Positions 14,599 through 23,790 of a stretch of DNA of 39,794 nt are shown here, piece by piece. The stretch is taken from NCBI GenBank assembly GCA_003568315.1, contig PWYL01000057.1, positions 1 to 39,794 of the forward strand, in the 5' to 3' direction. The DNA is from Mollicutes bacterium (GTDB taxonomy: Bacteria; Bacillota_I; Bacilli_A; Izemoplasmatales; Izemoplasmataceae). Position numbers and translations under genes: made by a program. The notes below the pieces were generated by a model, which was not told the DNA's origin, did not search any database, and was given only the letters and a program-made list of their open reading frames with translations. The stretch's first letter is position 1, and every line of letters begins with the position of its first letter.

Positions 14599-16272
14599 TC
14601 AGGCGGTCACGGCCTCGGGACGGTAGTAGCTCTCGTGCAGGATGTTCGTCGCGATGTTCTCGCAGTGGTCGCCGATCCGCTCGATGTTGGAGAGGATGTC
14701 CACGAAGAGTTCGTCGTCGCAATCGGCGATGCCGATGTTGCATCTTTGGACGTGGGCCTTCCGGTAGCGTCGGACCATATCGTCGATGGCCTCTTCGCGG
14801 TCGATGATCTTTTCCGCTAATTCTTTATCGTTCGCTTTGAAAGACATGATGGTCATCTTGAGTGTCTCGCCTACGAAGTCATAGAGTTTTCCCAGTTCCT
14901 CTTCAGCGTCCTTGCTCAAGGCAAGTTTGTTATCATGACGGTGTTCGAAGAAGTCGAAGAGGTTCTGGCAGTGGTCGGCGATCCGCTCGAAGTCGCGGAT
15001 GGTGTCCACATAGCGTGCCTGTTCGCTTGCGGTCGCATCGTCGAGGAGGTTTCGCGAAACACGCACCAGATAGTCGTGCACCTTCAAATCGATGGTGTCG
15101 ATGAGCTCCTCCAAGCTTCGCCCTTCCTCCAAGCGGCGGCGACTATTAGCGAAGGAGTAATCGGTCGCCGAGACATACATCTTCTGCACAATGTCCCCCA
15201 TCGTCGATATCACCCGTTTCGCGTTCTCGAGAGCGAGGACGGGCGCTTTCTTGATGAGACCCTCCTGCAGACTCTCGACATCGATGACGATGTCTCCTTT
15301 TTTCGCGGGCACAATCCTTTCGCTCGCGATCACGAGGTATTTGATCAGCCAGAACATCACGAAGGTCGTGGCGAGATTGAAGAATATGTGGGCGAGGCTC
15401 ACCGTCATGGCCGCTTCGCGTCCATCCAAAAAGACATCCTGCAACAGGAGGATGAAACGGGTGTAGGGGATGATGAGGATGAAGAAGAGCACCGCCCCGA
15501 AAACGTTGAACATGACATGCGCGGCCGCCGTCCGTTTTGCCGCCGTGGAGCCGCCGAAAGAGGCGATGATGGCGGTGATGGTCGTGCCGATATTCGAGCC
15601 GAACACAATGGCGATGGCGCCAATGAGCGGCATGGCACCGGTGGTGTAGAGTTGCTGGAGGATGCCGATGACGGCGGAACTCGACTGGACGAGCGCCGTG
15701 AGGATTGCGCCGGCCCCTATACCGAGGAGGGGATTGTCGCCGACACTCTCCAAGACACTCCGGAAAGCCTCGAGTTCGGTGAGCGAAGAGAGGGTGCTTC
15801 CCATGAGGTCGAGACCATAGAAGATAATGCCGAAACCAAGGAAAACGCCCCCTAAACGTTTGAAACGCTTGGCGGGGGCGAAGAGTATGAGAAGGCTTCC
15901 CAATCCGATGACGGGAAGGGCGTAGCGATGGATTTCGAGACCGATGAGGAAACTCGTGGAGGTGGTGCCCAGGTTCGCGCCGAGGATGATGCCGAGTGCC
16001 TGGGGGAAACTCATGAGACCGGCGCGGACGAGACTCACGGTCAAAGCCGTGGTCCCGGTCGAAGTCTGCAGGAGGATGGTCACCAAAGCGCCGACGAAGA
16101 TGCCTCTGAGCGGGGTGCTCGTCGTCTTCTCGATCATCTTTTTCAAACGGTTGCCGGCGAGGAGCTTCAAGGAGTCTCCGAGCTTGTGGATGCCATAGAG
16201 GAAAATCCCGAGGCCGCCGACAATGAGGAACACGGTTTCGGCCCAATCCATGGTCGATACGTTAAGAAGCAA
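14599..16272 (-). CDS. Na+/phosphate cotransporter (NptA/YjbB type) with a PhoU-like domain
   Basis: This 557-residue membrane protein belongs to the Na/Pi cotransporter family, which moves phosphate with sodium. The paired signatures LLQTSTGTTALTV (about residue 65) and LVQSSSAVIGIL (about residue 210) mark the two inverted repeats. About eight to nine hydrophobic segments fill residues 10-320. A cytoplasmic PhoU-like four-helix region follows (about 345-550), with the repeated FERIADHCQN and IERIGDHCEN motifs. The start is TTG 16272, nine bases after GGGGAG; the first ATG, seven codons in, has no suitable ribosome-binding site. Whether it imports or exports phosphate cannot be told. Confidence 0.92.
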   Translation of the reverse strand: MLLNVSTMDWAETVFLIVGGLGIFLYGIHKLGDSLKLLAGNRLKKMIEKTTSTPLRGIFVGALVTILLQTSTGTTALTVSLVRAGLMSFPQALGIILGANLGTTSTSFLIGLEIHRYALPVIGLGSLLILFAPAKRFKRLGGVFLGFGIIFYGLDLMGSTLSSLTELEAFRSVLESVGDNPLLGIGAGAILTALVQSSSAVIGILQQLYTTGAMPLIGAIAIVFGSNIGTTITAIIASFGGSTAAKRTAAAHVMFNVFGAVLFFILIIPYTRFILLLQDVFLDGREAAMTVSLAHIFFNLATTFVMFWLIKYLVIASERIVPAKKGDIVIDVESLQEGLIKKAPVLALENAKRVISTMGDIVQKMYVSATDYSFANSRRRLEEGRSLEELIDTIDLKVHDYLVRVSRNLLDDATASEQARYVDTIRDFERIADHCQNLFDFFEHRHDNKLALSKDAEEELGKLYDFVGETLKMTIMSFKANDKELAEKIIDREEAIDDMVRRYRKAHVQRCNIGIADCDDELFVDILSNIERIGDHCENIATNILHESYYRPEAVTA

Positions 16273-16308
16273 TCCCGATCACTCCCCGGTAAACCGTCAT
16301 CCGAACAT

Positions 16309-16328
16309 AGGATACCACAGACCTGTGG
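16309..16328 (-). promoter_or_regulatory. Extended -10 promoter and palindrome upstream of the Na/Pi gene
   Basis: On the minus strand TGGTATCCT is an extended -10 candidate (16309-16317). It overlaps the perfect inverted repeat CCACAG-AC-CTGTGG (16315-16328), which could be an operator. No good -35 box is visible. Confidence 0.4.
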
Positions 16329-16352
16329 ATTCGCCTACCCTGTCAGAGAGTT

Positions 16353-16363
16353 AAGCGTTTTCA
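16353..16363 (-). promoter_or_regulatory. cre-like half site upstream of the Na/Pi gene
   Basis: TGAAAACGCTT on the minus strand repeats the 11-base core of the cre-like box at gap. The rest of the palindrome is poorly conserved, so this is tentative. The remainder of the intergenic stretch 16273-16527 holds only weak promoter-like sequence for the lipoprotein gene. Confidence 0.25.
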
Positions 16364-16527
16364 ACAACAGCATGACATTGATCAAGCAACTCTGTTTTTA
16401 CAAACCGCGCCTTGTGCATCTGAAAAGGGCAAACTTGCGCATCATCCCGTATCGACAGAAATCTTCTTGCATCAAAGAAGTCGCTGTGATAGTTTATGTA
16501 TGAGTTGTATTAGAAAGGTCTGATAAC

Positions 16528-17022
16528 GTGAGAAGATTCTTTTGGATTTTGCCCGCGATTCTCTTGTTGTTTTTCATTTCCGCTTGCGGCAGCGGCAAAG
16601 CAGACCCAGCGGACAATCCCGTCGACGCCGAGGCTGGAAAAATCTACGAACTGCTCAAGGCCGAACACGCAGAGACATCCGTCCGGGTGGAAGAGGTCGA
16701 ATGGATCCATTTCAAGGTCGACGGCGAGTATGAAGGGGAACCCCAAGACCAAGAAGGCATCGTCTATTTCATCGAATACCACCTCGAGGCAGAACCTCAG
16801 AAGACGTTGTATGCGGTCGGGAATTACGATTGGCTCCTCGAAGAGGGAAGCGGGCATTCCATAAATTTGTACAACGAGGATCAAAGGTATGAATATCTTT
16901 ACCATAAACATACTCTCATACATTTCATTGAGAATGAATTATGGAGCGATGAAGACGACATCGAGGTCTATCATGAGCAGGGCGAATTCGACATAGAAGG
17001 CCTTGAACGCTATTTCGACTGA
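16528..17022 (+). CDS. Putative lipoprotein of unknown function
   Basis: This 164-residue protein starts with a lipoprotein signal: charged MRRFF, a hydrophobic core, and a lipobox FISACGSG with the lipidated cysteine at about residue 20. The mature part is strongly acidic, with many Glu/Asp and aromatic residues, and shows no motif I recognise. GTG 16528 follows AAAGG at ten bases; there is no ATG alternative near the signal peptide. A possible promoter is TTGCAT (16467) with TAGTTT (16490). Base use at the 3' half is more AT-rich than in its neighbours, which may suggest a fast-evolving or acquired gene. Monocistronic. Confidence 0.75.
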   Translation: MRRFFWILPAILLLFFISACGSGKADPADNPVDAEAGKIYELLKAEHAETSVRVEEVEWIHFKVDGEYEGEPQDQEGIVYFIEYHLEAEPQKTLYAVGNYDWLLEEGSGHSINLYNEDQRYEYLYHKHTLIHFIENELWSDEDDIEVYHEQGEFDIEGLERYFD

Positions 17023-17045
17023 AACCGAATCGAATACACAATGAC

Positions 17046-17078
17046 AAGGAAGGGTACAGACTGTGCCCTTCCTTTTTT
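17046..17078 (+). terminator. Terminator after the lipoprotein gene
   Basis: AAGGAAGGGTACA (17046-17058) pairs with TGTGCCCTTCCTT around a GAC loop, and a T run follows. It is one of the strongest stems in the window. Confidence 0.92.
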
Positions 17079-17150
17079 GCGGACAGGGGGAGAAAGATGT
17101 GTTTCACGGCCTTTCACAAGGGTTTCTCCGTTTCTTTTTCCTGCATTCTC

Positions 17151-17159
17151 TGATATAAT
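17151..17159 (+). promoter_or_regulatory. Extended -10 promoter of the M24 peptidase gene
   Basis: TGATATAAT is a perfect extended -10. The start codon is 19 bases downstream, so the leader is very short. Confidence 0.6.
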
Positions 17160-17177
17160 TGGCTTGAGGTGAATGTG

Positions 17178-18446
17178 ATGAAAGAACACGCTGTAGCCGC
17201 TCGAAAACGTCTTTATGAGAAGCTCGAAAAGAAAAGCGCGGCTTTGCTTTTTTCCGGAAGCGCCCCGCACAAGACGAACGACCAGAACTATCTCTACACA
17301 CCGCAGAGGAATTTCCTCTATCTCACGAATCTCCCCGAAGAGAACATGATCCTTCTCATGTTGAAGGGGGAGGATACGGAGAAGACCCATCTTTTCATCG
17401 AGGAGAACACCGAAAAGAGAGTCAAATGGGAGGGCGCGCGTTTAACCAAAGAAGAAGCCCATGAAAGATCGGGCATCCCGAGCGAACAGATCCGCTATCT
17501 GGACCGTTTCGACAGATTCTTCGCCTCTCTCATGCATCCTTCCGGCCGTAGCGCGATTGGCACCCCACCGGAGACGCTCTATCTGGACCTTTCGCCTAGA
17601 AGCGCGAAAAGTCGTCCGGCAAGCCTTTCGCAAACCGAAGACATTCGCGAGAAATACCCGGAACTGCAGATACGGGATCTGAACAGCCACACCGCCCATC
17701 TCAGGATGTTCAAGTCTGCAACCGAAATCGAAAAGATCAAATGCGCGATTGAACACACCCGCAAAGGCCTTTTGAACATCCTCGCCAATCTTTCCCGAAG
17801 GACCCATGAGTATCAGCTCCAGGCCGACTTCCTGCACGCGATCACCCTGTCCGGAAGCGAGGGCACCTCATTCGACACCATCGCCGCCTCCGGGAAGAAC
17901 GCCACCGTCCTCCACTATACCGAAAACAAGGACCGCCTGGACAAAGAAGCCCTCATCCTTTTCGACCTCGGCGCCTTGCACGAATCCTACGCCGCCGACA
18001 TTTCGAGAACCTATCCTCTCTCCGGAAAGTACTCGAAACGCCAGCGGGAGGTCTATGAAGCTGTTCTCAGAGTCCAAAAGGAGACCATCGAGAAGGTCCG
18101 TCCGGATGTGACTTGGAAGGATCTGAACGACTTCGCCAAGGACCGCCTCACAAAAGAGGCACAAGCACTCGGACTGCTCGAGGGCGAAGAGGGAATCGAA
18201 AAATACTGCTATCACACAATCGGCCATTTCCTCGGTCTCGACGTGCATGATGTCGGTCTCTACAATGAGCCCTTCCAAGAAGGCATGGTGCTCACGGTCG
18301 AGCCCGGACTCTACATTGAAGAGGAAGGCATCGGTGTACGTATTGAAGACAACATCCTCGTGACCGACAAAGGATCCTTGAATCTGAGTGCATCGATTCC
18401 CAAGGATCCCGACGAGATCGAGAGGATCATCCGGGAGTCCTCCTGA
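17178..18446 (+). CDS. M24 family metallopeptidase (Xaa-Pro aminopeptidase-like)
   Basis: This 422-residue protein has an N-terminal AMP_N (creatinase-like) domain (about 1-150) and a C-terminal pita-bread M24 domain. Metal ligands are visible in ILFDLGALHESYAADISRTY (two Asp), GHFLGLDVHDVG (His), TVEPGLYIEEEG (Glu) and GVRIEDNILV (Glu). It should remove N-terminal residues before proline in the cytosol. ATG 17178 follows GAGGTG at six bases; a GTG nine bases earlier lies within that site. A terminator begins before its stop codon, and recD2 starts 41 bases later. Confidence 0.93.
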   Translation: MKEHAVAARKRLYEKLEKKSAALLFSGSAPHKTNDQNYLYTPQRNFLYLTNLPEENMILLMLKGEDTEKTHLFIEENTEKRVKWEGARLTKEEAHERSGIPSEQIRYLDRFDRFFASLMHPSGRSAIGTPPETLYLDLSPRSAKSRPASLSQTEDIREKYPELQIRDLNSHTAHLRMFKSATEIEKIKCAIEHTRKGLLNILANLSRRTHEYQLQADFLHAITLSGSEGTSFDTIAASGKNATVLHYTENKDRLDKEALILFDLGALHESYAADISRTYPLSGKYSKRQREVYEAVLRVQKETIEKVRPDVTWKDLNDFAKDRLTKEAQALGLLEGEEGIEKYCYHTIGHFLGLDVHDVGLYNEPFQEGMVLTVEPGLYIEEEGIGVRIEDNILVTDKGSLNLSASIPKDPDEIERIIRESS

Positions 18447-18460
18447 CGAGGCTCCCTTTT
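18433..18460 (+). terminator. Terminator overlapping the M24 peptidase stop
   Basis: GGGAG and CCTC (18433-18442, with one bulged T) pair with GAGG and CTCCC (18448-18456), and TTTT follows. The stop codon lies in the loop. Confidence 0.65.
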
Positions 18461-18487
18461 CGTAATCCATACAAGCCGGGTGAAACC

Positions 18488-20875
18488 ATGGACTATCTCG
18501 AAGGAACCATCAAGGCCATTCTCTTCTATGACGAGGAGAGCCGGTTCACCATCACGAAAATCACCGTGACGGAAAGTTCCACCGCCGACAAGCTCTTTTC
18601 CCTTGCCGACGAGGAAAAAACGGTGAAAGGGAACCTGCCCGACCCGAAAAAAGGGGAACACATCCGTTTCCACGGCTGTTACGAGAACCATCCCGAATAC
18701 GGCAGCCAGTTCCGTTTCGAACGCTACGAACGTCTCAAAGAGGCGAGCGTCGAAGGCATCGTCGAATATCTCTCGAGCGGTCTTTTCCCCGGTGTGGGCG
18801 AAAAGAGCGCCCGGCGGATTGTCGAGACGCTGGGGAAAGAGGCCATCCAGAAAATCAGCCGCGACGAGCGCGTTCTGGACGATATCGAACGGCTACCCAA
18901 GAAGGCCAAAACGAGTCTCGCCAAGAACCTCCGTTCCAACAAGGCCACCGAGGGTATCCGCATCCGCCTTCTGGAAAAGGGCGTGACCAACCGGATGATC
19001 GAGCGCATCCTCAAGGTCTATGGAGAAAGCTCCGCCGATATCGTCGAAAACGATCCTTACCGGCTCATCCGGGACATCGATGGCATCGGTTTCGAACGAG
19101 CCGACCGGATTGCGGAAAGTTTCGGTATTGAAGCGGACGATCCCCGCCGCATCCGCGCGCTCATCGAACATCAGTTCATGGTTTCCGTCTTGCGCGCCGG
19201 CCATACCCACATCGACGAGGAAACCTTCATAGACATCTGTTTGAGGAGGCTTTCGCGGGATGAGGACAGTATCGGCAAGGAGAGTGTCGAGAAACATTTG
19301 CGCCAACTCCTCGATGCCGGCCGTTTCGTGAAAGACGGGGGTCTTGTCACGACAAGCGCCATCCGCGCGGCGGAAACGGATGTCGTCGAAAAGGTCAAAG
19401 GACTCCTCGCGAGAAAGGAAGACATCGACACGACAAAGGTGCGTGAGCACCTCGGGACCTTCGAAAAGCTTGAAGGCATCGCCTACACCCCCGAACAAAA
19501 AGAGGCCATCCTCGAGGCTCTCCGCCACCCCGTCATGGTCCTCACGGGCGGTCCCGGCACCGGCAAGACCACCGTGATCAAGGGCATCGTGGAAATCTTC
19601 ACAAAATACCATTCCCTCGCTCCCGCCCGTTACGACGAAGAGAGCGAGATCCATCTCATCGCCCCGACGGGCCGGGCCGCGAAAAGGATGAATGAAGCGA
19701 CAAGGGTCTATGCGAGCACCATCCACCGTTTTCTCGGCTACAGCTACGACGGCACGTTCCAACACGACAGACACCACCCCCGCCAAGGCGAGCTTTTCAT
19801 CGTCGACGAAGCCTCGATGATCGACACCCCGCTCGCCGGTCAACTCTTCCAGAGCCTTCCGGACAAATGCCATCTCGTCATCGTGGGCGATGACGCCCAG
19901 CTTCCCTCCGTCGGTCCGGGGCAAGTGCTCCGCGACCTCCTCGAAAGCGGCACCATCCCCTCTATCACCCTGAAGACGATCCACCGCCAGGCCCAAGAGT
20001 CGAAAATCGTCGAACTCGCGAGCCATGTGCGCACGGGAAGCCTCCCTCCCGATCTGAAAAAGCCCCGTCCGGACCGTTACATCATTCCCGAAAGCCCCGA
20101 CAACTTCCACAAGCGCCTGAAGAGGATCATCGACTACTTTCTCGAGAAAGGCCTCGATCTCCACCGAGACATCCAGGTCCTCATCCCCATGTACAAGGGA
20201 GAGACCGGCATCGATCGGACCAACGCCTTCTTGCAAGCCGCCTACAACAAAAACACCGCGAAGCATCTTTCCCACAAAGACCGCCGTTTTCTCATCGGCG
20301 ACAAGGTCCTGCAGCTTGTCAACCAGCCCGAGGACGGCATCATGAACGGCGACCAGGGTGTGGTCGAAGGTATCGACGAAGAGAAGAGGATCCTCCATGT
20401 GCGCTTCGACGACAAAGAGGTCGCCTACGAGAGCGGCGATCTCGAGAATCTCACGCACGCCTATGCCATGAGCATCCACAAATCCCAAGGCAGCGAATAC
20501 AGGATGGTCGTCTTGCCCCTTTTCAAGAGCCATCGCATCCTCTTGAAACGGAAGCTCATCTACACGGCGATAACCAGGGCCGAAGAGACCCTGGTTATCA
20601 TCGGACATGTGAATCTGCTCTTCGAAGCGGTGCGCGAACTCGAAGAGAACCGGAAGACCCGCCTCGCGGAGAAACTCGCGGATTCGTCCGGAAAAAGAGA
20701 GGAAGCCATCGACAAAGCCCTTTCCGCCTTCGGGAAGGATATCCTGAAAAAAGAAGCGGAGGATTCCGCTCCGAGTCCCTACGACTTCCTCGAGGGTACC
20801 CCTCCGTCCCTTCGTGACGAGACCCCGGACAAAAGCCCCTACGATTTCCTTTCCTCTAAAGCCGACGAGAGTTGA
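18488..20875 (+). CDS. recD2: RecD2-type ATP-dependent DNA helicase
   Basis: This 795-residue SF1 5'-3' helicase matches RecD2 (Bacillus YrrC), which acts without RecBC in DNA repair and replication fork maintenance. The N-terminal region (residues 1-100) is OB-like. Helix-hairpin-helix segments follow (LFPGVGEKSARRIVETLG and an IRDIDGIGFERADRIAESFG stretch). Motif I GGPGTGKTT is at residues 354-362, then LIAPTGRAAKRM (Ia), FIVDEASMID (II), VIVGDDAQLPSVGPG (III), and the C-terminal SH3-like/motif VI region with HAYAMSIHKSQGSEY. ATG 18488 follows GGGTGA. The gene sits before alaS as in Bacillus. Confidence 0.96.
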   Translation: MDYLEGTIKAILFYDEESRFTITKITVTESSTADKLFSLADEEKTVKGNLPDPKKGEHIRFHGCYENHPEYGSQFRFERYERLKEASVEGIVEYLSSGLFPGVGEKSARRIVETLGKEAIQKISRDERVLDDIERLPKKAKTSLAKNLRSNKATEGIRIRLLEKGVTNRMIERILKVYGESSADIVENDPYRLIRDIDGIGFERADRIAESFGIEADDPRRIRALIEHQFMVSVLRAGHTHIDEETFIDICLRRLSRDEDSIGKESVEKHLRQLLDAGRFVKDGGLVTTSAIRAAETDVVEKVKGLLARKEDIDTTKVREHLGTFEKLEGIAYTPEQKEAILEALRHPVMVLTGGPGTGKTTVIKGIVEIFTKYHSLAPARYDEESEIHLIAPTGRAAKRMNEATRVYASTIHRFLGYSYDGTFQHDRHHPRQGELFIVDEASMIDTPLAGQLFQSLPDKCHLVIVGDDAQLPSVGPGQVLRDLLESGTIPSITLKTIHRQAQESKIVELASHVRTGSLPPDLKKPRPDRYIIPESPDNFHKRLKRIIDYFLEKGLDLHRDIQVLIPMYKGETGIDRTNAFLQAAYNKNTAKHLSHKDRRFLIGDKVLQLVNQPEDGIMNGDQGVVEGIDEEKRILHVRFDDKEVAYESGDLENLTHAYAMSIHKSQGSEYRMVVLPLFKSHRILLKRKLIYTAITRAEETLVIIGHVNLLFEAVRELEENRKTRLAEKLADSSGKREEAIDKALSAFGKDILKKEAEDSAPSPYDFLEGTPPSLRDETPDKSPYDFLSSKADES

Positions 20876-20880
20876 AAAGC

Positions 20881-20909
20881 TTGCAAGAAAGCGGACAATC
20901 CTGTATAAT
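20881..20909 (+). promoter_or_regulatory. Promoter of the alaS T-box leader
   Basis: TTGCAA (20881-20886) and TATAAT (20904-20909) are 17 bases apart, starting five bases after the recD2 stop. Confidence 0.7.
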
Positions 20910-20915
20910 ACGTAT

Positions 20916-21126
20916 AAATCGAAGACGAAGACGAGTACGCGGCCAGGGTCCGCAAAAAGAGAGTTTGTGGTCGGTGAGAACAAACCGGCCCCGCCGCCGA
21001 AGCCACTTCCGAGAGACGGCGAACCCGTCCGCTTCAAGAGCGTTAACATGGAGAGAGCCATACTTGTGGAATTAAGGTGGTACCACGGTGACAGTCGTCC
21101 TTATCGTTTCTTTAAGGGCGTTTTTT
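20916..21126 (+). promoter_or_regulatory. T-box leader controlling alaS
   Basis: The leader has the Stem I element AGTA (20934-20937), an AGAGAG distal stem (GTTTG...CAAAC), and GAAGCCACTT. By analogy with known T-boxes the latter puts the specifier GCC (Ala) at 21002-21004. The conserved T-box AAGGTGGTACCACGG lies at 21074-21088. A terminator follows: CGTCCTTA (21096-21103) pairs with TAAGGGCG (21113-21120), then six T. Uncharged tRNA-Ala would favour the antiterminator and read-through into the whole alaS operon. Confidence 0.93.
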
Positions 21127-21150
21127 ATTGATTAAGGGGAGTGATGCGAC

Positions 21151-23790
21151 ATGAGACATCTGAATGCGAACGAGATCCGCGAAATCTGGCGGCGTTTCTT
21201 CGAGGAGCGCGTCCACCGGATCGAGGAAAGTGCGGGACTTGTGCCCGTGAATGATCCGACCCTCCTTTTCATCAATGCGGGGATAGCCCCCCTCAAGGGC
21301 TATTTCGATGGGACCCGGGTCCCGAAGAACCCCCGTCTGGCGAACATCCAGAAATGCATCCGCACCAGCGACATCGAGGAGGTCGGCAAGACGGCCCGGC
21401 ACCACACGTTCTTCGAGATGCTGGGGAATTTTTCCATCGGCGACTATTTCCGCGATGAAGCCATCGAGTGGGCCTATGAGATCCTCACCGACAAGAAATA
21501 TTACGGAATGGATTCCGAAAGGCTCTATGTGACGATCTATCTCACGGACGAAGAGACGAAAGAGAAATGGAAAGAGATCGGTATCGCCGCCGAACGGATC
21601 ATCGCGACCGAGGCGAACTTCTGGGAGATCGGCGAAGGCCCTTCCGGCCCCTGTACGGAAATCTTCTACGACCGTGGCGACGATTTCGGCGAGCATGACC
21701 TCGACCTCTTGCGGAAAGACATCGACAACGACCGTTTTGTCGAAATCTGGAACATCGTCTTCTCGCAGTTCAACGCCAAAGAGGGCATCCCCCGCGAGGA
21801 ATACCCCGAACTCCCCAACAAGAATATCGACACGGGCATGGGGCTCGAACGGATGGCCGCCATCCTGCAAGGGGCGAAGACCAACTTCGAGACCGACCTC
21901 TTTCTGCCCTTGATCGAATCGATCGCCGAAAAGAGCGGCGTGCCCTACAAAGGTCAAAAGAGCCATAAGATCATCGCCGACCACATCCGGAGCGTGGTCT
22001 TCGCCGTCGGAGACGGCGCCACCTTCGGCAACGAAGGCAGAGGCTACGTCCTCAGGCGACTCCTCCGTCGCGCGATCAAACACGGACGACAACTCGGCAT
22101 CGAGGGTCCTTTCCTCGTCGCGCTCGCCCAAAAGGTCGTCGCGATGATGAAGGAGGCCTATCCGAACCTCGAAAAGAGTAGCGAATTCATCGAGAAGATG
22201 GTCCTCAAAGAAGAGGAACAATTCCTCGAGACTCTGAAAGACGGCGAGAACATCCTCAAAGAGATCATGCAAAAAGGTGACGGCATCATCTCCGGCGCCG
22301 ACGCCTTCAAACTCTACGACACCTACGGATTCCCCCTCGAACTCACCGAGGAATACGCCGAGGCCGAAGGCCTCACGGTTGATGGGGAAGGCTTCAAAGA
22401 ACACATGGCGATGCAGAAGGAACGCGCTCGCAAGGCGCGGGAGAAGACCACCTCGATGGCCATGCAGAATGCCGAATTCCTCGCTTTCAAAGCGGAAAGC
22501 GAATTCATCGGCTATCGGACGCTTTCCGCCGAAAGCGAGATCGTCAAAGCCTTCAACGAGGGCGTCGTCACGGCGAAAACCCCTTTCTATGCCGAAAGCG
22601 GGGGTCAGCTCGCCGACCAAGGCACCATCACCAGAAACGGCATGACCTTCGCCGTCGAGGATGTGCAGAGGCTCCCCAACGGGCAGCATTACCACATCAT
22701 CGGCGAACACGACCTCAAAGAGGGCGACACCGTCCACCTCCAAGTCGACGAGCACGCGAGAAGAAGGACCATGGCCCACCATTCGGCCACCCACCTTCTC
22801 TACAGCGGCCTCCGGCGACTCCTCGGCGAGCACATCGGCCAACACGGAAGCCTCGTCGGCCCCGACTATCTCCGCTTCGATTTCAACCATCACGAATTCC
22901 CCGCCGACGAGACGCTCCTCGCCTTGGAGCGCCATGTCAACGAAAAAATCGCCGAAGACATCGAGGTCGCCTTCGAGGAGGGCACTATCGACGAAGCGCA
23001 AGAACGCGGCGCCATCGCCGAGTTCGGCGAGAAGTATGAAGACACCGTCCGCATGGTGAACATGGGCGAGACCCTCGACCTTTGCGGCGGGACACACGTC
23101 GAGAGGACTGCGGAGATCGGCAGCGTCGCCATCGTGAGCATCGAGAGCAAGGGTTCGGGGATCTATAGGATCATCGCTCTCGCCGGCGAGCGGGTGGATG
23201 CCGCCGAAGAATTCCTCGGTGGCTTCCTCGAGAATCTCCGCCACCTCGAGAACAAGGCCGCTTCCATCCTCGAAGAAGCCCGCTCGGAAGGCATCGAACT
23301 CACCTTCGACAAGGGCGGCGAATTCCAATTCGAAGGAAGCTATAACGATGTCATCCGCCTCAGGAAGAGGCTTTCGAAGATGCAGCGGAACGTGCGCGCT
23401 CTCGAGAAGGAATTCGAAGAAAAACGGAAGCAGAGACGTCTCGCCGACCTCGACGAATATCTCGAACAAAAGGACGAACAAGGCAATCTCGTCTTGAAGA
23501 CGGAAGGGATGGACACCGAGACGTTGAAATCCTTGGCCGACAGGTTGATGGAGAACCTCCAAGAAGGTGTCGTTTTCCTCGACAACCGTAGGGACGACAA
23601 GCTCGTCTTCATCTGCAAATCCCTTGGGTCCGTCCATGCGGGCAATCTCGTGAGAGAAGCCGCGAAAATCGCCGGAGGCGGTGGAGGTGGACGTCCCGAT
23701 TTCGCCCAGGCCGGTGCGAAAGATGTCGAAAAACTCGACGAGACCTTGCGTTTCGTGAAGGAGAAGCTACGTGAAGATCCTGGCGCTTGA
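21151..23790 (+). CDS. alaS: Alanyl-tRNA synthetase
   Basis: This 879-residue class II enzyme charges tRNA-Ala and edits mischarged Ser/Gly. The aminoacylation core is at the N-terminus (FFEERVHRIEESAGLVPVND; RTSDIEEVGKTARHHTFFEM). The editing site has H544-x3-H548 (HHSATHLL) and C645-G-G-T-H649. The C-terminal DHHA1 domain has GGGGGRPDFAQAGAKD. Full length for bacteria. ATG 21151 follows AAGGGGAG at nine bases. The last 20 bases overlap the ruvX start. The T-box upstream gives tRNA-Ala-responsive control. Confidence 0.98.
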   Translation: MRHLNANEIREIWRRFFEERVHRIEESAGLVPVNDPTLLFINAGIAPLKGYFDGTRVPKNPRLANIQKCIRTSDIEEVGKTARHHTFFEMLGNFSIGDYFRDEAIEWAYEILTDKKYYGMDSERLYVTIYLTDEETKEKWKEIGIAAERIIATEANFWEIGEGPSGPCTEIFYDRGDDFGEHDLDLLRKDIDNDRFVEIWNIVFSQFNAKEGIPREEYPELPNKNIDTGMGLERMAAILQGAKTNFETDLFLPLIESIAEKSGVPYKGQKSHKIIADHIRSVVFAVGDGATFGNEGRGYVLRRLLRRAIKHGRQLGIEGPFLVALAQKVVAMMKEAYPNLEKSSEFIEKMVLKEEEQFLETLKDGENILKEIMQKGDGIISGADAFKLYDTYGFPLELTEEYAEAEGLTVDGEGFKEHMAMQKERARKAREKTTSMAMQNAEFLAFKAESEFIGYRTLSAESEIVKAFNEGVVTAKTPFYAESGGQLADQGTITRNGMTFAVEDVQRLPNGQHYHIIGEHDLKEGDTVHLQVDEHARRRTMAHHSATHLLYSGLRRLLGEHIGQHGSLVGPDYLRFDFNHHEFPADETLLALERHVNEKIAEDIEVAFEEGTIDEAQERGAIAEFGEKYEDTVRMVNMGETLDLCGGTHVERTAEIGSVAIVSIESKGSGIYRIIALAGERVDAAEEFLGGFLENLRHLENKAASILEEARSEGIELTFDKGGEFQFEGSYNDVIRLRKRLSKMQRNVRALEKEFEEKRKQRRLADLDEYLEQKDEQGNLVLKTEGMDTETLKSLADRLMENLQEGVVFLDNRRDDKLVFICKSLGSVHAGNLVREAAKIAGGGGGGRPDFAQAGAKDVEKLDETLRFVKEKLREDPGA

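Noticed and set aside
16353-16363. Treating the Na/Pi upstream motif as a firm CcpA site
   Set aside because: Only one half of the palindrome matches. It is listed with low confidence and not claimed as functional.
18893-21061. 722-codon open frame antisense to recD2 and the alaS leader
   Set aside because: It has no ribosome-binding site or recognisable domain and runs opposite a clear helicase gene. Biased codon third positions explain its length.
21112-23637. 841-codon open frame antisense to alaS
   Set aside because: Same reasoning: alaS is unmistakable, and the antisense product is low-complexity acidic/hydrophobic sequence without motifs.
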